Of a stretch of DNA of 64,000 bases, positions 33,922-42,556 are shown in pieces (position 1 is the stretch's first letter; each line of letters opens with the position of its first letter). Source of the DNA: VXNE01 sp965208745. GTDB lineage: Bacteria; Pseudomonadota; Gammaproteobacteria; Pseudomonadales; Azotimanducaceae. The notes beneath the pieces were generated by a model. The model was not told the origin of the DNA. It did not search any database and worked only from the letters and a program-made list of their open reading frames with translations. The stretch spans positions 3,534,001-3,598,000 of the forward strand of contig CBDBPN010000004.1 of assembly GCA_965208745.1 (NCBI GenBank), written 5' to 3'. The position numbers and the translations under genes are program-made.

Positions 33922-35085
33922 TCAGGCCTGGAGGAGGAGGTTCTGCAGCACGCCCTGGTACATGTCGGCGAGGAGGTCGATGTCGGCCGCGGCGACATGC
34001 TCGTCGACCTTGTGGATCGACGCGTTGACCGGGCCGAGTTCCACCACCTCGGCCCCCGTGGGCGCGATGAAGCGTCCGTCGGAGGTGCCGCCGCCGGTCG
34101 AGTGCTCGGGGTCGTGTCCGGCCACGTCCCGGACCGCGTCGCGCACGGCCCGGGTGAGGGGCCCTGGATCGGTGAGGAAGGGCGCCCCCGAGAGGTGCCA
34201 GGCGACCTCGAACCGGACGCCGGCCTCGCGGAGCGTCCGCTCGACCTCCACGCGCAGGGCGTCCGCCGTCTGCTCGGTGTTGAAGCGGAAGTTGAACAGG
34301 GCCGTCAGGCTGCCGGGAATGACGTTCGGCGCCCCGGTGCCCGCGGCGACGTTCGAGATCTGGAAGCCGGTGGGCGGGAAGGCGGCGTTGCCGGCGTCCC
34401 AGGTGCGGCGCGCCAGGGCGTCGAGCGCTCCGAGCGCGGAATGGATGGCGTTGGAGGCGGCGTCGGGATACGCGACGTGGCCCTGCACACCGTGGACCGT
34501 GAGGCGTCCGTTGAGGGACCCGCGGCGGCCGACGCGTATGACGTCGCCGATGCGCGCACGGGAGGAGGGCTCGCCGACGACGCACCAGTCGATGGCCGTG
34601 CCCCGGGCCCGCAGGTGCTCGACGACCCTCACCGTGCCGTTCACCGCGTCCGCCTCTTCGTCGCTGGTCACCAGGAACGCGATCGAGCCCGCGTGGTCGG
34701 GGTGGGCGGACAGGAACCGGCGCGTCGCCACCAGCATCGCCGCGAGGCTCGACTTCATGTCGGCGGCGCCGCGCCCGTACAGGAGGCCGTTCCCGAGGCG
34801 AGGCTCGAACGGCGGCGAGGTCCACGCCTCGAGCGGACCCGGCGGCACGACGTCCGTGTGCCCGGCGAAGGCGAGGAGCGGACCCTCCGTGCCCCGGCGT
34901 GCCCAGAAGTTCGTCACGTCGCCGAACGGCAGCCGCTCCACCCGGAAGCCGAGGGGCGCCAGGTGCTCGATCATCAACTCCTGGCAGCCGCCGTCGTCCG
35001 GCGTCACCGAGGCGCGCCGGATGAGTTCCCGCGTCAGGGCGAGGGCGTCGGGAGCAGCTCCCTCGCGCGTCGCGCCGGAAGGCAC
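33922..35085 (-). CDS. dapE: Succinyl-diaminopimelate desuccinylase DapE
   Basis: DapE removes succinate from N-succinyl-LL-diaminopimelate, a late step to lysine and peptidoglycan diaminopimelate. The 387-residue zinc enzyme has the M20 peptidase motifs: FAGHTDVVPPG, YGRGAADMKSS and VTSDEEADA carry the metal ligands and the catalytic glutamate, and TGGGTSDGRFI is near the C-terminus. The start is a GTG at 35083-35085. dapD lies 58 bp upstream on the same strand and gspN follows 5 bp downstream. Its first 49 codons are duplicated at 26450. Confidence 0.96.
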   Translation of the reverse strand: MPSGATREGAAPDALALTRELIRRASVTPDDGGCQELMIEHLAPLGFRVERLPFGDVTNFWARRGTEGPLLAFAGHTDVVPPGPLEAWTSPPFEPRLGNGLLYGRGAADMKSSLAAMLVATRRFLSAHPDHAGSIAFLVTSDEEADAVNGTVRVVEHLRARGTAIDWCVVGEPSSRARIGDVIRVGRRGSLNGRLTVHGVQGHVAYPDAASNAIHSALGALDALARRTWDAGNAAFPPTGFQISNVAAGTGAPNVIPGSLTALFNFRFNTEQTADALRVEVERTLREAGVRFEVAWHLSGAPFLTDPGPLTRAVRDAVRDVAGHDPEHSTGGGTSDGRFIAPTGAEVVELGPVNASIHKVDEHVAAADIDLLADMYQGVLQNLLLQA

Positions 35086-35143
35086 TCAGGCGGACCTGGC
35101 GGCGCCGGAACGCCTGCCGACGGCCCGACGCACCGCTCGCGCG

Positions 35144-36160
35144 TCAGTTGTGCGCATGCAGCCTGGCGTTCAACTGGATGGCCGCGCGGTTGGTGCGGCA
35201 CTGGACGGCGCCGGTCTGGCTGTGGCGGATGAACAGCATGTCGTTCTGCCCGGCGAGTTCGCGCGCCTTGACCGTGCGCACGACCGTCCCGGACTCGTCG
35301 AGGACGTCCACTATGGTCCCGGCGGTGATGTAGAGCCCCGCCTCGATGGTGCACCGGTCGCCGAGGGGGATGCCGCAGCCGGCGTTGGCGCCGATGAGGC
35401 AGTGCTCGCCGATCGTGATCACGATCTGTCCGCCTCCGGACAGCGTGCCCATCGTGCTCGCGCTGCCGCCGAGGTCGGTGTGGGCGCCGAGGGTGACCCC
35501 CTGCGACACGCGCCCCTCCACCATGTTGGGGCCGACGGCGGCGGTGTTGAAGTTGAGGAAACCCTCGTGCATGACCGTCGTCCCCTCGCCGAGATAGGCG
35601 CCGAGCCGGACGCGGCTCGCGTCGGCGATGCGCACGCCGGACGGCGCGACGTAGTCGGTCATGCGGGGGAACTTGTCGACGGCATGCACGGTCAGCGTCT
35701 CGCCGCGGCTGCGCGCCGCCGCAACCCGTGCCGGGAGGTCCGCAGGATCCACCGGCCCGGCACTGGTCCAGGCGACCGTCGGCAGGTGCTCGAAGATGCC
35801 GTCGAGGTTGAGGGTGTTCGGCAGCGCGAGCCGATGGGACAGCAGGTGGAGCTTCAGGTAGGCCTCGGCGGTCGAGGCGATCGGTCCGTCCGTTTCGAGC
35901 GCGACTGCCATCAGCGGCTTCCCGAGCCCGGCCAGCAGCCGGCAACCGTCGGCAGCGGCGGTCCGGCCGTCCTCGGCCAGCGCCTTCGCGACACGCCCCG
36001 CGGCTTCCGGCGTCGCCGCCGCATCGCTGCCCACCTCCCGCGCGGCAGCCGCCGTCGCGCCGGTCGCGCCGTGCAACGGCACCGGGAACCAGGTGTCCAG
36101 CACATCGCCGGCCGCGTTGTGGCTGGCGACGCCGATGCCGAACGCGAACAGGCTGGCCAT
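35144..36160 (-). CDS. dapD: Tetrahydrodipicolinate N-succinyltransferase DapD
   Basis: DapD transfers succinyl from succinyl-CoA to tetrahydrodipicolinate. The 338-residue protein belongs to the longer type found in Pseudomonas-like bacteria and has a left-handed beta-helix of hexapeptide repeats from about residue 170 to 290 (RVRLGAYLGEGTTVMHEGFLN, VGPNMVEGRVSQGVTLGA, HCLIGANAGCGIPLG). ATG start at 36158-36160. It forms an operon with dapE and gspN. Its last 55 codons are duplicated at 26.6-26.8 kb. A phage tail remnant separates it from dapC. Confidence 0.96.
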   Translation of the reverse strand: MASLFAFGIGVASHNAAGDVLDTWFPVPLHGATGATAAAAREVGSDAAATPEAAGRVAKALAEDGRTAAADGCRLLAGLGKPLMAVALETDGPIASTAEAYLKLHLLSHRLALPNTLNLDGIFEHLPTVAWTSAGPVDPADLPARVAAARSRGETLTVHAVDKFPRMTDYVAPSGVRIADASRVRLGAYLGEGTTVMHEGFLNFNTAAVGPNMVEGRVSQGVTLGAHTDLGGSASTMGTLSGGGQIVITIGEHCLIGANAGCGIPLGDRCTIEAGLYITAGTIVDVLDESGTVVRTVKARELAGQNDMLFIRHSQTGAVQCRTNRAAIQLNARLHAHN

Positions 36161-36308
36161 GGAGTCCTCCGGGCAAGGAACGAACGTGGGGGAGCGTAGC
36201 GGCCGCGGTCGGCTTGTTCAACGGGTGGGCGGCCGGCCATGGACCGAGACGAAAACCGGCGCGGGGAAGTCCGGGGACACCGACGACGGCAGCACGGGCC
36301 CCACCGCG

Positions 36309-36614
36309 CCCAAGGCGGTGGTGTTTCCGGACACCGGCCGGGTGCGCGCGCTGCTCGATCAGAGCGCCGGTTTCCGTCTGTCCTACGACCCGGTGGCCGC
36401 CGCGTTCGACTACGTCGAGTCCGCGTCGAGCCCGGTCGATGCCGCGGTGCGCTACGTCGAGTTCGACCCGCGCGAGGGCGCCGGACGCGACGTCTACATC
36501 GGCAAGGCGACCATCCGGCCGAACGGCGACCGGCCGCTGAAGTCGCGCACCGAGGAGCAGACCCTCGGCCTCACCTGCGAGGTGTTGGGCAAGGTCTACG
36601 TCCGCGGGGGGTGA
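36309..36614 (+). pseudogene. Phage tail-tube-like protein fragment
   Basis: About 100 residues read TGRVRALLDQSAGFRLSY ... AAVRYVEFDPREGAGRDVYIGKATIRPNG and end LGLTCEVLGKVYVRGG. The ending and the two genes that follow suggest a siphophage tail-tube protein, which would be followed by a tail assembly chaperone and a tape measure. No convincing start or N-terminal part is present, so it is a 3' fragment. The identification relies mainly on the order of the three remnants. Confidence 0.45.
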
Positions 36615-36616
36615 CG

Positions 36617-36833
36617 ATGCTGGTGACGCCCGCGAACTGGCCTGCCGTGAGGGCGTTCTGCGCAGCCGGCACGCAGTGGCGGCGGGCCATGGACGGCCAG
36701 CCGGCGGGACTCGAGTACGCGGGCGCGCGGGCGGCGGCGGCGGGTCTCGGGCTCGACTGGCGGCGAGGTATTCGCCGGGGTCGCGCGCATGGAGCGCGCG
36801 GCGCTCGACGCGCAGGCTCAATCGTCCGGCTGA
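36617..36833 (+). pseudogene. DUF1799-like phage tail protein with a frameshift
   Basis: The ATG at 36617 opens MLVTPANWPAVRAFCAAGTQ WRRAMDG..., matching the small DUF1799 phage family often encoded between tail tube and tape measure. After GLDW (about 36762) one extra base shifts the frame; in the next frame the sequence continues EVFAGVARMERAALDAQAQ and stops at 36833. A disabled gene is most likely. Phage tail chaperones do use programmed shifts at this position, but no slippery heptamer is visible. Confidence 0.55.
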
Positions 36834-36931
36834 TGGAGCGGGAAGAGTTCCGCGAGGAGCTTCAGCGCGAAATACGCCATGGCGCCGCAGCACGCGACGA
36901 ACGACAGCAGCAGGAACACGCCGAGGGCCAT
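36818..36931 (-). CDS. Possible 37-residue membrane peptide
   Basis: On the minus strand an ATG at 36929-36931 opens MALGVFLLLSFVACCGAMAY, followed by FALKLLAELFPLHQPDD and a stop. One strong membrane helix with a charged tail is evident. It overlaps the frameshifted phage remnant and has no clear ribosome-binding site. It may be a real small membrane protein or chance; nothing else supports it. Confidence 0.3.
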   Translation of the reverse strand: MALGVFLLLSFVACCGAMAYFALKLLAELFPLHQPDD

Positions 36932-36949
36932 GGCCGGGGAGCATAGCAC

Positions 36950-37432
36950 GTGCCGGTAGGCGGCGACCTCGAACTGCGGCTGCGGATGCGGGCGGACGGC
37001 GGCGAACTCGTCGCGGAGGTGCGCCGGGGCGACCGGGTGGTGCGGCGCTTCGGGGGGGCGGTCGAGCGGCTGCGAAGGCGGCCGACACCATGGACCGCGC
37101 GCGGCGGCGCGCGTCGGGCGGGCTGCGGGGCGGGCTGCGGAACCTCAACACGGCGCACGGGCGCGTCCTCCGCTACGCCGGGGCGCTGGTCGGCGGCGGC
37201 CCATTGGCGGGCGCCTTGCAGGCGGTGACGCGCCGCCTCGTCGAGTCGGGATTGCGTCTTGAGGGATGGGAGTCGCGGCTGCGCGCGGCGGTCGGGTCGA
37301 GCGAGGCGGCCGCCCGGGAGATCGCGTTCCCGCGCCGGGAGGCCGAGCGCCTGGGGCTGCCTTTCGCGGCCCTGGCGGACAACTTCGGCTTGTTCGCCGC
37401 GTCCACCCGCGGCACGCGCCTGAGGCGCGTGC
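36950..37432 (+). pseudogene. Phage tape measure protein, N-terminal remnant
   Basis: The reading starts MPVGGDLELRLRMRADGGEL, shifts frame near 37075, then continues AADTMDRARRRASGGL, GGGPLAGALQAVTRRLVESG and RLEGWESRLRAAVGSSEAAA with a FGLFAASTRGT segment, the familiar beginning of tail tape measure proteins. It breaks off near 37432. A complete tape measure would be several times longer. From about 37433 to 37585 the DNA encodes a protein-like fragment on the minus strand (IAGEDTPQYEAAETLYSLIG) that I cannot identify. Confidence 0.6.
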
Positions 37433-37585
37433 GACCGCGCGCGGTTCGCGCCGCCGATCAGCGAGTAGAGCGTCTCCGCCGCCTCGTACTGCGGCGTGTC
37501 CTCGCCGGCGATCACCTGCGGCACGCGGCCTCGGCGCGCCCTGGCGGCCGCGAAATCGGCGCGCAGGGGCGCCGGCTCCGGAAGG

Positions 37586-38779
37586 TCAGAGGCCCTCCAC
37601 GAACTCCCGGATACGCTCCGCGGCGTCCACGCAATCGGCCGTCTCGCCGACGAGGGCCATGCGCACCCGCCCGGCGCCCGGGTTCTCGTTTCCGTCGCCG
37701 CGCCCGAGGTACGTACCCGGCATGACGGTGACGTTCTGCTCTGCGAACAGCGCACGGGCGAAGCGCTCGTCGCCCCCGGGCACTTCCGGCCAGACGTAGA
37801 AGGAGGCCTCGGGCCTGACGACGGGCAGAACGTCCGCGAGAATCGGCAGCGTCGCGTCGAACTTCTCGCGGTATGCGGCGCGGTTGGCCCGCACATGTGT
37901 CTCGTCCCCCCAGGCGAGGACGCTGGCCGCCTGCACGTGCGCCGGCATCGCGCAACCGTGGTACGTCCGGTAGAGGTGGTAGCGCTCGAGGACCGCGGCG
38001 TCGCCCGCCACGAAACCGGAGCGCAGGCCCGGGAGATTCGAACGTTTGGAGAGGCTGTGGAACACCACGCAGCGGGTGAAGCCGGTGTGGCCCATCGCCG
38101 CGGCCGCCTGCAACAACCCGGGCGGAGGAGCGTCCTCGTCGGCGTAGATCTCCGAGTAGCACTCGTCGGCCGCGATGACGAAGTCGAACCGGTGCGCGCG
38201 CTCGATCAGTCGGCGGAGCGCGTCCTCCGGCAGGACGGCGCCCGTCGGGTTTCCCGGCGAGCAGATGTACACCAGTTCCGCCGCGCGCCACACCGCGTCC
38301 TCGACCGCGTCCAGGTCGGGAAGCTGTGCGGCGCCCCGGCAGGGGACGTGCCACGGCGTCGCACCGCGCAGCAGCGCGGCGCCCTCGTACGTCTGGTAGC
38401 AGGGGTTGGGGAGCAGGACCAGGGAGGAGGTCGCCCCGGACAGGAGCGCCTGCCCGAACGAGAACAGGGCTTCGCGCGTGCCGTTCACCGGCAGTACCTG
38501 CGTCTCCGGATCGACCTGCGCGCCGAAGCGGCGGCGGAGCCAATCCGCGGCCGCCTCCCGCAACGGGGTGCCGCCGCGCGTCGGCGGATAGGCGCCGAGC
38601 CCGGCGCGCAGTGTGTCCGGGTCTTCCAGGGCCCGTAGCACGAACGCGGGCGGGGCGTGTTTCGGTTCCCCGATCTGGAGCGCCAGGTGGGGCGCCGGCG
38701 TGGCCGGCGCGACCCCGCGCTTCAGCGCGTCGAGACGCTCGAAGGGGTAGGGCAGCAGCGCCTCCAGCCAGGGATTCAT
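37586..38779 (-). CDS. dapC: Succinyldiaminopimelate transaminase DapC
   Basis: DapC converts N-succinyl-2-amino-6-ketopimelate to N-succinyl-LL-diaminopimelate with glutamate as donor. The 397-residue protein is a fold-type I PLP aminotransferase: VLPVNGTREALF near residue 104, YICSPGNPTGAV, the aspartate in IAADECYSEIY, the PLP lysine in FHSLSKRSNLPG and the C-terminal arginine in RVRMALV. MNPWLEALLPYPFERLDAL is the usual DapC start. The ATG overlaps the glnD stop by 4 bp. The glnD-dapC order is normal; dapD and dapE follow after a phage remnant. Confidence 0.93.
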   Translation of the reverse strand: MNPWLEALLPYPFERLDALKRGVAPATPAPHLALQIGEPKHAPPAFVLRALEDPDTLRAGLGAYPPTRGGTPLREAAADWLRRRFGAQVDPETQVLPVNGTREALFSFGQALLSGATSSLVLLPNPCYQTYEGAALLRGATPWHVPCRGAAQLPDLDAVEDAVWRAAELVYICSPGNPTGAVLPEDALRRLIERAHRFDFVIAADECYSEIYADEDAPPPGLLQAAAAMGHTGFTRCVVFHSLSKRSNLPGLRSGFVAGDAAVLERYHLYRTYHGCAMPAHVQAASVLAWGDETHVRANRAAYREKFDATLPILADVLPVVRPEASFYVWPEVPGGDERFARALFAEQNVTVMPGTYLGRGDGNENPGAGRVRMALVGETADCVDAAERIREFVEGL

Positions 38780-41445
38780 GCGGCCCGGCCGGCGCCGGCC
38801 GCGCTCTGCGCGACCTCCTCGTCCAGGCGGGTCCGGATGGCGTTCTCGATACGCTCGACCTCGACCGGGTCGCGAATCGGATCGATCACGAAGACGTCCT
38901 CCACCCGCTCTCCCAGGGTCGTGATACGCGCCCGCCGCACGCCGATGCCGATCTCGACGAAGAGCATGCCGAGCAGCGCAAGCAGTCCGGGCCGGTCGGA
39001 ACACACCACGCGCAGTCGGCTGTGGCGACCGTTCGGCTCGAGTGTCAGGTCCGTTTCCGTGGGAATCACGAACTCCTTCAGCCGCCGGTCCACCCGCCGC
39101 CGCACGGAATGCGTGAGATCCTGCGCGGACAGCCTGCGCGCGAGGGTCGTACGGACACGCCGCCGCCGGTCGCCCTCGTCGGGAATGGGCCGGTTGCGCC
39201 CGTCGAGCACGATGTAGGAGTTCAGGCAGAGCCCGCTCCCGGTGGTGACGATGCGCGCGTCGTGCACCCGCAGGTGCAGTTCGTCGAGGGCGATGACGCT
39301 GGCGGCGAACAGGTTCGGGCGGTCTCCGGTGTAGAGGAAGATCTCCGTCGCGCCCTCGCCGCCCACTTCGCTGGCGACGTCCTGCAGGTAGACGAGGGGT
39401 CCCCGGTCGAGGTCGTGTTCGTGCATCGCCGCCGTGATGGCCGCGAGCTGCGTCGGGGTGTGGCGCAGGAACAGGTCGTCGCCGGCGTTGTCCCAGAGGG
39501 CAAGGCCGCGCTCCCGTGCGATGCCCTTGTCCGCGAGTTCCCGAAGCGCGGCTTCGCGGCAGGAGGCGATGCGTTTCGCCCGCTCGGGCCCGCCCTCGAG
39601 GCCCCGGGTCAGGGCGTCGTGGGTCTCCATGTAGAGCTGGTGCATCAGCGTCGCGCGCCAGCCGTTCCACAACGTCGGGTTGGTGGCGGTGATGTCGGCG
39701 ACGGTGAGCGCGTATAGGTAGTCGAGGCGGGTCGTCGTGCGCACCTCGCCGGCGAACTCGTGGACGATCGCGGGATCGTGGATGTCCTTGTGCTGCGCGG
39801 TGGTGGACATCACCAGGTGCGAGCGCACGAGCCACTCGACCAGTTCCGTCTCCTCGTCCGAGAGGCCGTGGCGCCGGCAGAAGACGACGGCGTCCCCGGC
39901 GCCGAGTTCCGAGTGGTTGCCGCCGCGTCCCTTGCCGATGTCGTGGAACAGCCCGGCGATGTAGAGCAGCTCGATCTTCGCGATGCTCCTGACGCAGCGC
40001 ATGGCGAGGGGGAAGGTCTCGGCGCTCGACGGATAGCGGAACCGGCGCATGTTGCGGATGACCATCATGGTGTGCGCATCGACCGTGTAGATGTGGAACA
40101 GGTCGTGCTGCATCTGTCCCACGATGCGCCCGAACTCGGGGATGTACCTGCCGAGGATGCCGTAGCGCCGCATGCGCGTGAGCTGGCTCACCACGGTGTA
40201 GGGCGCCCGCAGCAGATCCATGAAGTACCGGGTCACCTCGGGGTCGCTCCGGAAGTCGTCGTCGATCAGCAGGAGGTGGTCCCGGATGAGACGGATCGTG
40301 GCGGCGCGCACGCCGACGATGTCGCGTCGGTTCGCCATGATGACGAACAGCTCGAGCAGCGCGGCCGGGTGGTTGCGGAACACGGCCGGCGAGGTCGTCT
40401 CCATGTACCGGTTGTTCACCTGGAAGCGCGCGTTGACGGGCTCGATGCGGGGCGCGCGACGGCCGCGCAGGATGGCCTCGTCGAAATGCTGCAACAGGAT
40501 GTCGTTCACCTCCCGTAGCTCGAGGACGTGGCGGTAGTAGTCGTGCATGAACTGTTCGACCGCGAGCTGCGCGTCCGAATCGCGGTAGCCGAAGCGCTCG
40601 GCGAGGGTGCGCTGGTGGTCGAACAGGAGCCGGTCCTCCCTGCGCGTCGCGATCAGGTGCAGCCCGAAACGCACGCGGCACAGGAACTTGCGCCCGTCCG
40701 AGAGCCACCCCCGCTCCTGGGGGGTGAGATAGCCCTGGCGGGTGAGTTCGGACAGGTCGGACGTGCCGAGATGCCGGCGGGTGATCCAGCCGACGGTCTG
40801 GATGTCCCGCAGACCCCCGGGCGATCCCTTGATGTTCGGTTCCAGGTCGTACTCGACGTCGTCGAACTGGGCGTGACGGTCGGCCTGCTCGGCGCGCTTG
40901 GCCTCGAAGAACCTGCGGCTCGGCCAGACGCCGCGCCATCTGGCGTTCGACCCGGCGCTCCACCAGGGGCGCGCGCCGTCGAGGGCCCGGTCGAGCCTGG
41001 CGCAGAGGACGTCGGAGCCGGACAGACGCCGCCGCTCGATCAGTGCCGTGGCGACGGTGATGTCGCCCGCCGCCTCGCGGCGGCACTCCCGCACGGTGCG
41101 CACGCTGTGACCGATGTCGAGCTTGAGGTCCCACAGCAGGCGGACGAAGGCGGCGATGTCCTCCGCGCCGCGCCGCGAGTTCCGGACCAGGATCAAGAGG
41201 TCGATGTCGGAACGCGGATGAAGCTCGCCGCGCCCGTAGCCGCCGACGGCGAGAAGGGCCAGGTCGTCGCGGTACTGGAAGGCGTGTTGCCAGATCTCGA
41301 CCAGGAACGCGTCGAAGAAACGCGCGCGCTCCGCGACCAGGAGTTCGGCGTCCTCGCCGTTCCAGAAGCGGTCGACGAGCCGGCGGTCGGCGAGATCGAT
41401 GCGGCGCCGGAGTGCGGCCGTGTCGAGGAGCTGCGCCGCGCTCAT
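38776..41445 (-). CDS. glnD: PII uridylyltransferase/uridylyl-removing enzyme GlnD
   Basis: GlnD senses glutamine and (de)uridylylates PII proteins. The 889-residue protein has the nucleotidyltransferase motif GYGRGELHPRSDIDLL (residues 69-84), a central HD domain with GLFHDIGKGRGGNHSELG near residue 500, and two C-terminal ACT domains (about residues 700-780 and 810-880). Length agrees with the family. Its ATG overlaps the map stop by 4 bp and its stop overlaps the dapC start by 4 bp, so map-glnD-dapC is one operon. Confidence 0.96.
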   Translation of the reverse strand: MSAAQLLDTAALRRRIDLADRRLVDRFWNGEDAELLVAERARFFDAFLVEIWQHAFQYRDDLALLAVGGYGRGELHPRSDIDLLILVRNSRRGAEDIAAFVRLLWDLKLDIGHSVRTVRECRREAAGDITVATALIERRRLSGSDVLCARLDRALDGARPWWSAGSNARWRGVWPSRRFFEAKRAEQADRHAQFDDVEYDLEPNIKGSPGGLRDIQTVGWITRRHLGTSDLSELTRQGYLTPQERGWLSDGRKFLCRVRFGLHLIATRREDRLLFDHQRTLAERFGYRDSDAQLAVEQFMHDYYRHVLELREVNDILLQHFDEAILRGRRAPRIEPVNARFQVNNRYMETTSPAVFRNHPAALLELFVIMANRRDIVGVRAATIRLIRDHLLLIDDDFRSDPEVTRYFMDLLRAPYTVVSQLTRMRRYGILGRYIPEFGRIVGQMQHDLFHIYTVDAHTMMVIRNMRRFRYPSSAETFPLAMRCVRSIAKIELLYIAGLFHDIGKGRGGNHSELGAGDAVVFCRRHGLSDEETELVEWLVRSHLVMSTTAQHKDIHDPAIVHEFAGEVRTTTRLDYLYALTVADITATNPTLWNGWRATLMHQLYMETHDALTRGLEGGPERAKRIASCREAALRELADKGIARERGLALWDNAGDDLFLRHTPTQLAAITAAMHEHDLDRGPLVYLQDVASEVGGEGATEIFLYTGDRPNLFAASVIALDELHLRVHDARIVTTGSGLCLNSYIVLDGRNRPIPDEGDRRRRVRTTLARRLSAQDLTHSVRRRVDRRLKEFVIPTETDLTLEPNGRHSRLRVVCSDRPGLLALLGMLFVEIGIGVRRARITTLGERVEDVFVIDPIRDPVEVERIENAIRTRLDEEVAQSAAGAGRAA

Positions 41446-42248
41446 GCCGCCGCGGGTGTCAACGCCGTCTCTTCGTCTCGGCGCGTGAGGACCTCGGCCC
41501 CGCCGTCCGTCACGAGCACGGTGTGCTCCCACTGCGCCGACAGCCGGTGGTCCTTCGTCACGACCGTCCACCGGTCCGGCAACAGCTTCACGTTGCGCTT
41601 GCCCGCGTTGATCATGGGCTCGATCGTGAAGGTCATCCCGGGCTCGAGACGTACGCCCGTGCCGCGCTGCCCGTAATGGAGCACCAGCGGTTCGTCGTGG
41701 AATATCCGGCCGATGCCGTGGCCCCCGAACTCGCGGACGACGGAGAACCGGTGCATCTCCGCGTGGCGCTGGATGGCCGCGCCGATGTCGCCGAGGAAGG
41801 CGCCGGGACGCACCTGCTCGATCCCCTTGTAGAGGCACTCCTGCGTCACGCGCACGAGCCGCCGCGCCAGCACGCTCGGCTCGCCGACGAAGAACATCTT
41901 GCTCGTGTCGCCGTGCCAGCCGTCCTTGATCACGGTGATGTCGATGTTCAGCACGTCGCCGTTGCGCAGGACCTTGCGGTCGTTCGGGATGCCGTGGCAG
42001 ACGACGTGGTTCACGGAGGTGCAGATCGACTTCGGGAACGGCGGCTGTCCCGGGGCATTGCTGTAGTTGAGGGGCGCGGGACGACTCGCGAGGTCGTCGA
42101 CGATGAACTCGTGGCAGCGACGGTCGAGGTCGCCCGTGCTGACGCCGGGCGCCACGTGGCCGCCGATCATCTCCAGCACGCTCGCCGCCAGCCGGCCGGC
42201 GATGCGCATGCGCTCGATCTCTTCGGGTTTCTTGGGCTTGACGGGCAT
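41442..42248 (-). CDS. map: Methionine aminopeptidase, type I
   Basis: Map removes N-terminal methionine from nascent proteins. The 268-residue metalloenzyme contains the expected ligands in LNIDITVIKDGWHGDTSKMF, GHGIGRIFHDEP, FTIEPMI and SAQWEHTVLV. ATG start at 42246-42248 (MPVKPKKPEEIERMRIAGRL). It is divergent from rpsB, the common arrangement in gammaproteobacteria, across 308 bp. Confidence 0.97.
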   Translation of the reverse strand: MPVKPKKPEEIERMRIAGRLAASVLEMIGGHVAPGVSTGDLDRRCHEFIVDDLASRPAPLNYSNAPGQPPFPKSICTSVNHVVCHGIPNDRKVLRNGDVLNIDITVIKDGWHGDTSKMFFVGEPSVLARRLVRVTQECLYKGIEQVRPGAFLGDIGAAIQRHAEMHRFSVVREFGGHGIGRIFHDEPLVLHYGQRGTGVRLEPGMTFTIEPMINAGKRNVKLLPDRWTVVTKDHRLSAQWEHTVLVTDGGAEVLTRRDEETALTPAAA

Positions 42249-42264
42249 GGCAGACGGCGGGCGC

Positions 42265-42293
42265 TGTTGGGCAGGAAACCGCTATGGTATAAA
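42265..42293 (+). promoter_or_regulatory. Candidate rpsB promoter
   Basis: TGTTGG at 42265-42270 and TATAAA at 42288-42293 are separated by 17 bp in the map-rpsB gap. This would give a leader of about 255 nt before rpsB. Long rpsB leaders regulated by S2 are known in gammaproteobacteria; the leader (42300-42556) has no clear match to that motif by eye. Confidence 0.4.
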
Positions 42294-42556
42294 GCGCGCG
42301 CCTCGCATGGAACAACGCTGGCGTCGGCCAACGGCTTCCGCGGGGCGCGGACGGGCGGTACTGCGCCCGCTTCGCGACACGATAACGGCCAGGTGGGGAG
42401 TTCCCCGCCGAACTTCCGCGCGGCGACAGCGTCGCCAGTAGGCGACACAGCGCCAAGAGGCGACATGGAACGTGCTGCCGCGGGTGGGCGGGCGACGCGA
42501 GTCGCGCGTCGGATCCGGCAGCCAGCCGCGCGGTCGCGACAACCCGGAGACAACGC

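Noticed and set aside
36617..36833. Programmed frameshift in the DUF1799-like gene
   Set aside because: No slippery sequence at the shift and the neighbouring tail genes are also damaged, so decay is the simpler reading.
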